From assembly GCA_963819785.1 (NCBI GenBank), contig CAWFXW010000022.1, positions 291,953 to 355,952 of the forward strand: a stretch of 64,000 nt of DNA, in the 5' to 3' direction. Of this stretch, positions 52,706 to 62,657 are shown piece after piece. Made by a program: the position numbers and the translations under genes. Origin of the DNA: Palsa-504 sp963819785. GTDB taxonomy: Bacteria > Actinomycetota > Actinomycetes > Streptosporangiales > Streptosporangiaceae. The number at the start of each line of letters is the position of its first letter. Within the stretch, counting starts at the first letter, position 1. A model generated the notes under the pieces. It was not told where the DNA came from. It saw only the letters and a list, made by a program, of their open reading frames with translations, and did not search any database.

Positions 52706-55543
52706 ATGACGACGTCACGTAGGACGCCGACGTGCACGCTCGACGGCGGCGTGACCGAGCTGGCCGAGCTGGCCCGGTTCACCGCGGAACTGCCCTTTGC
52801 GCTCGACGACTTCCAGCAGCGGGCCTGCGCGGCGCTCGAACGCGGCCACGGCGTGCTGGTCTGCGCGCCGACCGGCGCCGGCAAGACGGTGGTCGGCGAA
52901 TTCGCCGTGCATCTGGCGCTGGCGGCGGGCGGCAAGTGCTTCTACACCACGCCGCTCAAGGCCCTGAGCAACCAGAAGCACACCGACCTGACGGCGCGCT
53001 ACGGCCGCGACCGGATCGGGCTGCTGACCGGCGACATGTCGGTGAACGCCGATGCGCCCGTGGTGGTGATGACCACCGAAGTGCTGCGCAACATGCTCTA
53101 CGCCGATTCGCCTGCGCTGCAAGGGCTTTCCTATGTGGTGATGGACGAGGTGCATTTCCTGGCCGACCGGATGCGGGGTCCGGTGTGGGAGGAGGTGATC
53201 CTGCACCTGCCCGACGAGGTGCGGGTGGTCAGCCTGTCGGCGACGGTGAGCAACGCCGAGGAGTTCGGCGGCTGGATCCAGACCGTGCGCGGCGACACGA
53301 CGGTGGTCGTCGACGAGCACCGGCCGGTGCCGCTGTGGCAACACGTCTTGGTGGGCAAGCGGCTGTTCGACCTGTTCGACTACGACAACGAAGACGCGAC
53401 CCGCCGCGTCGTCCGGGAGCCGCGGGTCGACCCGGAACTGGTGCGCCACATCGCCCATCGCCGCGAGGCGGACCGGATGTCGGACTGGCACAGCTCGCGA
53501 CCGGAGCGCCGGGCGGGCGCGGGCGCGGACGGCCCGGGCCGGCCGCGCTTCTACCGGCCGCCGGCGCGGCCGGACGTGATCGCGACCCTGGACTCCGAGG
53601 GGCTGTTGCCGGCGATCACGTTCGTGTTCTCCCGGGTCGGGTGTGACGCCGCCGTCCAGCAGTGCCTGCGGTCGCCGCTGCGGCTGACCAGCCGAGGAGG
53701 AGCGCGCCCAGATCGCCGAGGTGATCGACCACCGCTGCGGTGACCTCGACGGACTGCCGACCTGGCGGTGCTCGGCTACTACGAGTGGCGGGAGGGGTTG
53801 CTGCGCGGTTTGGCGGCCCACCACGCCGGGATGCTGCCGGCGTTCCGGCACACGGTCGAGGAGTTGTTCACCGCCGGCCTGGTCAAGGCGGTGTTCGCCA
53901 CCGAGACCCTGGCGCTCGGCATCAACATGCCCGCACGCACGGTGGTGCTCGAGCGGCTGGTGAAGTTCAACGGCGAGCAGCACATGCCGCTGACGCCGGG
54001 GGAGTACACGCAGCTGACCGGCCGCGCCGGCCGGCGCGGCATCGACGTCGAGGGCCACGCGGTGGTGCTCTGGAATCCCGGCGAAGAGACCACCGAACCG
54101 TCCGCGGTGGCCGGCCTGGCCTCCACCCGCACCTTCCCGCTGCGCAGTTCGTTCGCGCCGTCGTACAACATGACGATCAACCTGGTGCACCAGATGGGCC
54201 CGGAGCAGGCGCATCAGCTGCTGGAGCAGTCGTTCGCCCAGTACCAGGCCGACCGCTCCGTCGTCGGCCTGGTCCGCGGTATCGAGCGCGGCAAGCGGAT
54301 GCTCGACGAGATCGCCGCCGAACTGGGCGGACGCGACGCGCCGATCCTCGAATACGCGCGGCTGCGTGCGCGGATTTCCGAGATGGAGCGCGCGCAGTCC
54401 CGCGCGTCTCGGCTGCAGCGGCGGCAGGCGCCAGCGATGCGCTGGCCGCGCTGCGCCGGGGCGACATCATCACGATCACCCACGGCCGGCGCGGCGGGCT
54501 GGCGGTGGTGCTGGAGTCCGGCCCGCGACAGCGACGACCCGCGCCCGTTGGTGCTGACCGAACACCGTTGGGCGGGACGGATTTCGTCGGCGGACTATTC
54601 GGGTGCGTCGGCGCCCGTCGGGTCGATGGCCGTTGCCCAAGCGGGTCGAACACCGCCAGCCGCGGGTCCGACGCGACCTGGCCTCGGCGCTGCGGTCGGC
54701 CGCCGCCGGGCTGGCTGCCCCGGGCGTCCGCCGAGGCGCGGCGCCGCGGACGAGCACGGACGGCGGTTTCACGATCCGGAGCTGGCGTCGCTGCGGGCGG
54801 AGTTGCGTCGGCATCCCGCGCACAACAGCGCCCGGCCTCGAGCCGCAGATCCGCCAGGCCGAGCGCTACCTGCGCATCGAACGCGACAACGCGCAGCTGG
54901 AGAAGAAGGTGGCCGCCGCCACCAACTCGCTGGCCCGGACGTTCGACCGGATCGTCGGGCTGCTCACCGAGCGCGGCTTCATCCAGGGCCCGGCCACCGA
55001 TCCCCGAGTCACCGACGACGGCCGGTTGCTGGCCCGCATCTACAGCGAGAGCGACCTGTTGGTCGCCGAATGCCTGCGCACCGGGGCGTGGGCGGGTTTG
55101 AAACCGGCCGAGTTGGCGGCGGTGGTTTCGGCGGTGCTCTACGAGACTCGCGGCCGTGACGGCCCCGGCGCCCCATTCGCCGCCGAGGTGCCCACACCGC
55201 GACTGCGGCAGGCGCTGCAGTCAGACGTCGAGGCTGTCCACCGGGTTGCGCGCCGACGAGCAGACGCACCGGATCGCCCCGAGTCGCGAACCCGACGACG
55301 GCTTCGTCAACGTCATCTACCGGTGGGCCCGGACCGGTGATCTGGCCGCGGCGTCTGGCCGCCGCCGACGCGAGCGGCGCCGGTTCGCCGCTGTCGGCGG
55401 GGGATTTCGTGCGCTGGTGCCGGCAGGTGCTCGATCTGTTGGACCAGGTTCGCAACGCCGCCCCGGATGCTGAGCTGCGGGCCACCGCCAAGCGCGCCAT
55501 CAATGACGTTCGGCGCGGCGTCGTCGCAGTTGACGCCGGGTAG
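52706..55543 (+). CDS. helY: DEAD/DEAH-box RNA helicase HelY (Ski2-like), many frameshifts
   Basis: A Ski2/Mtr4-type helicase of roughly 900 residues. FALDDFQQRACAALERGHGV, Walker A APTGAGKTVVGEFA, DEVH in YVVMDEVHFLADRM, SLSATVSNAEEFGGW, and motif VI TQLTGRAGRRGIDVEGHAVV are visible. A C-terminal DSHCT domain ends RATAKRAINDVRRGVVAVDA. At least seven indels (from about 53690 onward) scatter the C-terminal half over all three frames. Position after tatC matches M. tuberculosis. Confidence 0.9.
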
Positions 55544-55606
55544 GCTGGGCCGGAGCTACGGTTACAGGGCCAACAGGGCCAGACACAAGGGGACTGAGGA
55601 GAAACG

Positions 55607-56361
55607 ATGAGCGGACCGCACGGATCGGACCCGGGCCAGCAGTGGCAACCGCCCGGCCAGGGTGGCGATCAAGTCCTCGGAGCAGCCGACTCAGGTGGCG
55701 CATCGCCCTGGCAGCAGCCGCAGCAGCCCGGCCCAGGATGCGACGTGGCAGGCCCCGGCGTACACGCCGCCCGCCGAGTACCCGCAGTACCAGCAGCCCG
55801 CTGAGCAGGCGTACCCGCAGCAGTACCCTCAGCAGCCCGGCTACGGCCAACCCGCCCAGTACGGCGCAGCCCGCGCAGTACGGCCAGCCAGGCCAGTACG
55901 GTCAGCCAGCCGGGCCAATACGGCCAGCCCGGTCAGCCCGGCCAGTACGGCCAGTCGAGCCAATACGGTCAGCCGGGCCAATACCCGCAGCAGTACCCGA
56001 CCTACGACCAGCCCGCCAAGAAGCGCTCGATGTGCGCTGATCGTCGGCATCGTGCCGCGGATCGCCCTGCTGCTGGTCGCGGTCGTGCTGGTGCTCGGCT
56101 TCTGGGCAGCCCGGGTTTTTCGTCACCACCAAGCTGGACGTCAACAAGGCGCAGGCCGGTGTCCAGCAGGTCCTCACCGACGAGACCAATGGCTACGGCG
56201 CGAAGAACGTCAAAGACGTCAAGTGCAACGACGGCAGCGACCCCACCGTCAAGAAGGGCGGCACCTTCGACTGCGACGTCAGCATCGACGGCGCCAAGAA
56301 GCACGTGACGGTGACCTTCCAGGACAACAAGGGCACCTACGAGGTCGGCCGGCCCCAGTAG
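55607..56361 (+). CDS. DUF4333 membrane protein with Pro/Gln/Tyr-rich N-terminus, frameshifted
   Basis: MSGPHGSDPGQQWQPPGQGG begins a low-complexity cytoplasmic half made of YGQPGQYGQP-type repeats. One membrane helix (VPRIALLLVAVVLVLGFWA) and an external domain follow, with VQQVLTDETNGYGAKNVKDV, CNDGSDPTVKKGGTFDCDVS and VTFQDNKGTYEVGRPQ, the DUF4333 pattern with two Cys. At least four indels break the repeat region. It corresponds to the gene after helY in M. tuberculosis (Rv2091c). Function unknown. Its end overlaps the convergent exonuclease gene by 25 bases. Confidence 0.75.
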
Positions 56362-57319
56362 GCGTCAGCGGGCAGCGCGTCGAGCGCCTTCTGCAAGCGC
56401 GCGATCGACGACCCGACGCCCAGCTCGGTCGCCAGCTCGGCGGTGCGTTTCGGGTCGGCGGCGACCAGCGGCAGCGCGTCGGTGGGCGTCGACAGGGTGA
56501 CGGGCGCGTCGGTGGCCACCCGCACCACCTGGCCGGCGGCCTCGATGTAGTCGGTGGCGCTCAGCAGTTTCGCCCGCAGACCCTTGGCCATCTTGGATTT
56601 CGGGTCGTGGGCGGCGCCCAGGATCTGATCCAGCGAACCGTGCTGGGCCAGCAGGGTGGCCGCCGTCTTCTCGCCGACGCCCGGCACACCCGGCAGGCCG
56701 TCGGACGGATCGCCGCGCAGCAGCGCCAGCTCGGCGTAGGCCGGCCCGGCCCGATTCGCCGGCACACCATAGTGTTCGGCCACCTCGGCGGGCCCGAACA
56801 ACGTGGCCTTGGCCAGCCCGCGGCCCAGGTAGAGCACCCGAACCGGGACGGGATCGTCGGCCACCACCTGCAGCAGGTCGCGGTCGCCGCTGACCACGAC
56901 GACCGGGTCGGTCGTTCCCGGGCCGCCAGCGTGCCCAGCACGTCGTCGGCCTCGAAACCCGGCGCGCCCGCCGTCGGGATCCCGAATGCGTCCAGCAGCT
57001 CCATGATCATGTCGACCTGTGGGGTCAGCTCGTCGGGCACTTCCTCGATGTCGGGCTCGCCTTCCGGCTCCGGTTCGGCGACCCGGTGCGCCTTGTAGGA
57101 CGGGATGAGGTCCACCCGGAACTGTGGCCGCCAGTCCAGGTCGAGGCACACCACCAGCCGGCCGGGCCGCTGCTGGGTGATCACGACGGCCATCGAGTCG
57201 ATGAATCCGCGCACGGCGTTGACCGGCCGGCCGTCGGGGGCGGTGATCGACGACGGCACCCCGAAGTAGGAGCGGAACCACATGCTCGCGCCGTCGAGCA
57301 GCAACAGGGGTGCGGGCAT
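56337..57319 (-). CDS. 5'-3' exonuclease (FEN-like), one frameshift
   Basis: A PolA-N-type 5'-3' exonuclease without polymerase. MPAPLLLLDGASMWFRSYFG, NAVRGFIDSMAVVI, GFEADDVLGTLAAR and VVVVSGDRDLLQVVADDPVP carry the metal-binding acidic residues, and GLPGVPGVGEKTAATLLAQH is the helix-hairpin-helix. One indel at about 56915 separates the two halves. It corresponds to Rv2090 of M. tuberculosis by position. It probably trims flaps or RNA primers in repair and replication. Confidence 0.9.
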
Positions 57320-57337
57320 GCGGGCTATCCTGCCAGC

Positions 57338-58467
57338 GTGGATTCCGACCGATTCGACGCCACCGTGTACGCCCGCCGGCTGGCGGCGGCGGCCGCCGCG
57401 ACCGCCGACGCCGGCCTGACCGGCCTGGTGATCACCCCGGGCTATGACCTGCGCTACCTCGTCGGCTCGCGCGCGCAGACGTTCGAGCGACTCACCGCGC
57501 TGGTGTTGCCGGCCTCCGGTGATCCGACGGTCGTGGTGCCGCGGCTGGAGCTGGCCTCGCTCAAGGGGTCAGCCGTTGCGGAACTGGGCCTGGCGGTGCG
57601 GGATTGGGTCGACGGCGACGACCCGTACCAGTTGGTGAGTGCGGCGTTGGGGGGTGCTCCGGCGGCGACGGCCGTCACCGATTCCATGCCGGCGCTGCAC
57701 CTGTTGCCGCTGGCCGACGTGCTGGGCGTGCTGCCGGTATTGGCCACCGACGTGCTGCGCGAGGCTGCGGATGGTCAAGGAGGAGTGCGAGATCGACGCG
57801 CTGCGCAAGGCCGGTGCGGCCATCGACCGGGTGCACGCCCGGGTGCCGGAGTTTCTGGTCCCGGGCCGCACCGAGGCCGACGTCGCCGCCGATATCGCCG
57901 AAGCGATTGTCGCCGAAGGGCATTCGGAAGTGGCGTTCATCATCGTCGGCTCCGGCCCGCACGCGGCCGACCCGCATCACGGTTATTCGGATCGTGAACT
58001 GCAGGTCGGCGACATCGTCGTCGTCGACATCGGCGGAGCGTACGAGCCCGGATACCATTCCGACTCGACCCGCACCTACAGCATCGGCGAGCCCAGGACC
58101 GATGTGGCACAACAGTATTCGGTGCTTGCAGCGGGCCCAGCGCGCGGCCTTTGACGCGGTTCGTCCGGGCGTGACCGCCGAGCAGGTCGACGCCGCCGCC
58201 CGCGACGTGCTGGCCGAGGCCGGGCTCGCGGAGTATTTCGTGCACCGCACCGGGCACGGTATCGGGCTGTCGGTGCACGAGGAGCCGTACATCGTCGCCG
58301 GCAACGACCTGCCGCTGGCTGCGGGCATGGCGTTTTCCATCGAGCCCGGTATCTACTTCCCGGGCCGCTGGGGCGCCCGGGTCGAGGACATCGTCGTCGT
58401 GACCGAGGACGGCGCGTTGGCCGTCAACAACCGGCCGCACGAGCTGATCGTTGTGCCCTTGTCCTGA
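57338..58467 (+). CDS. Xaa-Pro dipeptidase-like M24 peptidase (PepE), two frameshifts
   Basis: A pita-bread-fold metallopeptidase. The GTG at 57338 starts an N-terminal creatinase-like domain (GLVITPGYDLRYLVGSRAQT). The catalytic domain has metal ligands in GDIVVVDIGGAYEPGYHSDS, YFVHRTGHGIGLSVHEEPYI, FSIEPGIYF and WGARVEDIVVV. Extra bases at about 57770 and 58125 split it over three frames. It corresponds to pepE after Rv2090 in M. tuberculosis, 18 bases from the divergent exonuclease start. Confidence 0.9.
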
Positions 58468-60293
58468 CGCGGTATTCATGATCGTCGTGAATCGTATTCC
58501 GCGGTCGGTGCCCTTCCGGATCGATATAGGCGGGTAATCCGGGTATCCGGAGGGAGCCGACATGCGGCTGCCGCCTGCCCTCGGCAAGCAATCCGTCTGC
58601 TGCCAGCCGCTCGGGGTGACCGCTGACGATGTCGGTCATGCTGCGCAGCGCCTCGCTGCCCATCATGTAGTAGTGCGAATGATGACGTTCGTTGACCGAT
58701 TCACAATCAGGGACTTCAGCACGGAACCGGATCGATCCGTAACTGTCGCCCGCCGGATCACGCCCCAAACCGGCATCCGGGGGAAGATGAATGCCGGATC
58801 CCCCGAGATGGCCCTTGAGCCATTCGATCGGCGCCCCGCTGGACTCACCGATCCAGGTGATCGGGTCGGTGGACGCCGAGCCAACGTAGACGTGTCCGCC
58901 AACGAGGTGGAAATCAGCGGAACTCTGCGCGAGATCTGTTCCAGGACAGCCGAGTAGAATCGCATCGTTAGCGCGCATGTTGTGCTGTGCGAATGCGTCG
59001 GCAACCGTCGTGGAGCCGTAGGAATGCCCGATGACCGTGATGTGCTGGGGCGTCAGGCTGTTGTGGGTCACCCAGAGACCGTTGACATCTGCGGCCAGCA
59101 GGGCGCTGCCTCTACGCGCCAGCCCAGGCTCGCTGACCCGGATATCGGATGCGCCGTGCGGTGCTTCAAATCCCATCCAGGCGATTACGGAGGTGTAGTG
59201 GCCTTCCGGATCGGCGGCCAGGGATTGGTCGTAAAGGTTGATCGCGTCGACGTGCCGCGTCATCCATCCCTGTGCCACGCTGCTGCCGTTGCCCGGGACA
59301 ATGAGTGCGGTGTTTCGCGCGTAGTCGGGATTGCCGATTGCGATCGCGGCTTTGCCCAAACCGTGGAAAGCCAACGGGTCGTAGGCCCACAGCATGACGG
59401 GCCTTTGGTTGGGGTCCCCTGGTCCGCTGTCGAAGTTCAGGCCGTCGCGCGTCCGCACGGCGTTTCGGTACCGCTTGACGTCGGTGCTGTTGATGTCTTC
59501 GTTGAGCACCGCCCGGTTGACCGCGTCGCGGACGACGGCGCTGATGCCGTTGAGGTTGCCGAGTTCCGGTGGGTGTTCCGCGATCAATTGGTTTTTCTGG
59601 TCTTGGCCGAGTGCATCCCACCACTTCCTAACGTCTTCGGACCTGGTGCCGGCTGGTGGAATTGCAAGGGGCTCTTCGGGTTTTGTGCGGCCGTATTCAT
59701 CGGCGCGCAACGCGGACAGGGAATTCTGTAGGTAGTCCGAGTAGTGGATTCGCATTGATATCAGCTGGTCCAGTGTTGATCTGGTGTCGGCGATTGCGCG
59801 CTGCTCGAGCGCCGAGATCAGTTGGTCAAGAGCGGATTTGTCGGCATCGGTGACGTGGATGCTTCTCTCCAGGTCCAGCGCCTTGCCGAGTTGGTTGTCG
59901 AGCCGCCATAGTTCGGTCTTCCAGAGCCGAAATCGACGTTGCGCCGGTTCGTTGAACCTCCGCCAAGGCGGCGGCGATGCTGTCCAAGTTCATTCCGATC
60001 TTGGGTAATTGGAGGGACTGGGCCTCCAAAGACCGGGCGGTACGGTGCACGTCAGCGGAGCCGCTGATCGGATGGTCGCCAGTCTCGGGATCCCATGACG
60101 CTTCAAAGCGGCGACGCGCTTCAGCGAATGCCGTGCTGGACTCGATGGTGTGCCGCCCGGCATGACGAAATGCCTGCGCTAAGTCGGAAATCTGTGCTGG
60201 GCGACCACTTTGCAGAGTCCTGTTGATTGTCCAGGGGTTACCGCCGGCTTCGGAAACGAGATGCGTGAAGCTTATGCGTCGGAGCTGCCGCAT
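58424..60293 (-). CDS. DUF1023-type alpha/beta hydrolase, one frameshift
   Basis: The N-terminal helical part (AGRHTIESSTAFAEARRRFE, SLEAQSLQLPKIGMNLDSIA) is joined across an extra base at about 59970 to RRFRLWKTELWRLDNQLGKA and the hydrolase domain. The nucleophile motif is GHSYGSTTVADAF; NGSSVAQGWMTRHVDAINLY and SGAPIEWLKGHLG fit the DUF1023 family frequent in mycobacteria. The C-terminus overlaps the convergent pepE end by 44 bases. The restored length is about 620 residues. The substrate is unknown. It directly follows a DUF2563 gene. Confidence 0.8.
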
Positions 60294-60595
60294 CGCAGCG
60301 CCCGCAGTTTTGCGGCGTTGTGCTGCTCCATGTCGGTGAATTCCGCGGCGGCGCGCTGCGCACGGCCGCCGATGGCGGTCAGGGTTTCCTGGTGCGCCTG
60401 CAAGGTTTTCACATGTTTAGCGTGGGCGACGCTCACCGCGTCATGAAATGCCTCGGCCGCGGCGAAGCCACCGAACATCCCCGACAACAGTGGTCCCCGT
60501 GACAGGTGATCGGCCGCGTCTTGGGCGTGCGCGCCCGCGCGGTGAGACTCGCCTGCCCCCGAATGCAGCAATTCAGTATTGACAAACATCGCCAC
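60272..60595 (-). CDS. DUF2563-type small mycobacterial protein
   Basis: A 107-residue helical protein (MFVNTELLHSGAGESHRAGA, FAAAEAFHDAVSVAHAKHVK, RAAAEFTDMEQHNAAKLRAL). This fits the WXG100-like/DUF2563 helical-hairpin proteins that precede DUF1023 hydrolases in mycobacteria, possibly linked to type VII secretion. No WxG motif is seen. It overlaps the hydrolase gene by about 20 bases and is probably co-expressed with it. Confidence 0.7.
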   Translation of the reverse strand: MAMFVNTELLHSGAGESHRAGAHAQDAADHLSRGPLLSGMFGGFAAAEAFHDAVSVAHAKHVKTLQAHQETLTAIGGRAQRAAAEFTDMEQHNAAKLRALRCGSSDA

Positions 60596-60855
60596 CCTTT
60601 CCGAGCTGATGGCAAGACTACTAGCGTGGATTTGCTGGTCAATTCACCTTGCAATGGGGCCGGCTGATCATTGGTGCGGGCGAGGAGTTCCTCCGCTAGG
60701 CCAGCCCCATCGTCCACACCAAGCTGTGCCAGTTCCTCACCGAACACGGTCACCACGACGGCCTCGGCTGGTCCCTCGACGCCCCCGGTTTCAACTGCCT
60801 CATACGCACCGCCCTGGACAGCGCGGCTGATTGACCTTGGCACAGCCAAGCTGTT
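60596..60855. other. intergenic region with a possible gene remnant
   Basis: About 260 bases between the DUF2563 and acyl-CoA ligase genes. On the + strand a short conserved-looking stretch (HTKLCQFLTEHGHHDGLGWS, about 60717-60776) without a proper start may be a remnant of a coding gene. Nothing else is supported. Confidence 0.3.
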
Positions 60856-62502
60856 TCAGGCGTTGCGCTCGCGCAGCACCATCTTGTCGATCTTGCCGAC
60901 GCTCGTCTTCGGGATCTCGCAGACGAAGGTGATGCGGTCGATCTCGGGCACCGCGTACTTGCTGAGGCGGTTTAACTCAACCTGCGCGAGCAGGTGATCG
61001 CGGACCGCGGCCGCGTCGACCTTCGCGTCGTTCCTGCGGACGATGAACGCCATCGGCCGTTCCCCCCACTTCTCGTCCGTGACGCCGATGACCGCTGCTT
61101 CCTGCACCCCCGGCACGTCGCAGATAAGCGACTCGAGCCCGATGGACGATACCCACTCGCCACCGGTCTTGATGAGGTCCTTGATGCGGTCCACGATCTG
61201 CACCGCACCGTCGGGCGCCACAACCGCGAGATCCTGGGTGTGCAGGTAGCCGCCGGCCCACAATTCCTCGGAGGCCTGCGGCAGCTTGAAGTAGCCCTGG
61301 GTGAGATAGGGCGCGCGCAAGACGATCTCACCCTGCGTCTCACCGTCGCGCGGCACGTCGCGCATGTCGGCATCGACGACCCGGAGGTCGACAAAGGGCA
61401 CAGGAAGCCCGGTGTGCGAGCGGCGCCGCACGTCGTCGTCGTCGTCGGCCGGGGTGACACTGGGCGGAATCTGCGCGAGCGTCATGATCGGACCGGTCTC
61501 AGACATGCCAGAACCGGCGAAGATGTCGATGCCCTTGGCTCGCGCGGCCCTGCACAATGCGGGCGGGAACTTCGCGCCTCCGATGATCATCGTCCAGTCG
61601 GACAGATCCTGGTTCGTCACGTCGGCAGCCTGAAGCAGCATCTGCAGAATGGTCGGTACGCAGTGCGAGAACGTGACCCCCTCGGACCGCTTCAGCTCGA
61701 GCAGGAACTCAGACTCGTATCGGCCCGGCAGCACAGTCTTCAGGCCGAGCGTCAACGCGACGAACGGGATGCCCCAAGCGAGTACATGGAACATCGGCGT
61801 GATCGGCATGTACACGTCTTCGCGATGGATGCGCTGCCCCGCACGCGGCGCGCACAACGTCATCGCGGTCGTCATCGTGTGCAGCACGATCTGGCGGTGG
61901 CTGTAGTAGACGCCTTTGGGATCACCGGTCGTTCCGCTCGTGTAAAAGGTGGCGGCCTTGGTGTTCTCGTCGAAGTCGCCGAATTCGAAGTCGGGTGACG
62001 CCTGCCCGACGAGCGCCTCGTATTCGCCCGCGACCGCCCACGTGGTCTCCGGTACCGTCTGGCCGTCCGAGAGCACGACCACCTCGCGCACACCCGTCAG
62101 TTCGTCCTTGATGGCCTCGAGCATCGGCACGAAATCTGCATTCACGAGTACGATCTCGGCTTCCGAATCGTTGAGCGCGTAGGCGATCTGGTGTGGCGCG
62201 AGCCGTATGTTCACGGTGAACAGCGTCGCTCCCATCATCGGGATTGCGAAGTAGCCCTCCAGATATCGGTGGCTGTCCCAATCCATCACCGCCACGGTGG
62301 CCCCGTGCCGCACGCCTAGGCCCTCGAGAACGGAGGCGAGTTGGCCGACGCGCCGGCGGAAGTCGCGGTAGGTGTAGCGAATCTTGCCGCGATAGGTGAT
62401 CTCTTGATCTCCGTACAGGCTCAGCGAGTTGGTGAGCAGCTGCTTGATGAGCAGAGGATAGGTGTACGCGTTAGGGGTGCTGACGATCAGGTTCTCACGC
62501 AC
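60856..62502 (-). CDS. fatty acyl-CoA ligase (AMP-binding, medium/long-chain type)
   Basis: A 548-residue adenylate-forming ligase that activates a fatty acid with ATP and CoA. The P-loop motif is YTSGTTGDPKGVYYSH. MYMPITPMFHV-type A4 region (VYMPITPMFHVLAWG), GSGMSETGPIMTL, TGLPVPFVDLRVVDADM, YLHTQDLAVV and DRIKDLIKTGGEWVSSIGLE (A8) are all present, with the catalytic Lys near TSVGKIDKMVL. The start is GTG after GGAGGAGG. It is indel-free, unlike the genes before it. Resembles AlkK/FadD-type ligases; the chain length is inferred only. Confidence 0.92.
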   Translation of the reverse strand: MRENLIVSTPNAYTYPLLIKQLLTNSLSLYGDQEITYRGKIRYTYRDFRRRVGQLASVLEGLGVRHGATVAVMDWDSHRYLEGYFAIPMMGATLFTVNIRLAPHQIAYALNDSEAEIVLVNADFVPMLEAIKDELTGVREVVVLSDGQTVPETTWAVAGEYEALVGQASPDFEFGDFDENTKAATFYTSGTTGDPKGVYYSHRQIVLHTMTTAMTLCAPRAGQRIHREDVYMPITPMFHVLAWGIPFVALTLGLKTVLPGRYESEFLLELKRSEGVTFSHCVPTILQMLLQAADVTNQDLSDWTMIIGGAKFPPALCRAARAKGIDIFAGSGMSETGPIMTLAQIPPSVTPADDDDDVRRRSHTGLPVPFVDLRVVDADMRDVPRDGETQGEIVLRAPYLTQGYFKLPQASEELWAGGYLHTQDLAVVAPDGAVQIVDRIKDLIKTGGEWVSSIGLESLICDVPGVQEAAVIGVTDEKWGERPMAFIVRRNDAKVDAAAVRDHLLAQVELNRLSKYAVPEIDRITFVCEIPKTSVGKIDKMVLRERNA

Positions 62503-62657
62503 GGCAAGCCTCCTCCGGGGGATGTCAGCTTACCGGCAACCCGCCCTTCAAAGTCGACGAATAAGTCAGCACTTACACGGCACGGCTCCCGTGGTGTCGC
62601 CGCTCCCTGCCCGCGTTACCTCATCGGCTGGCTGCACAACCGACGAATCCAGGACGC

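Noticed and set aside
45690..60000. Programmed ribosomal frameshifting as a general feature of the proteasome locus
   Set aside because: The indels occur at unrelated places in at least ten genes and are absent from known orthologues; error or decay explains them better.
60433..60849. Minus-strand ORF between the DUF2563 and acyl-CoA ligase genes
   Set aside because: It overlaps the DUF2563 gene in another frame and has no domain features.
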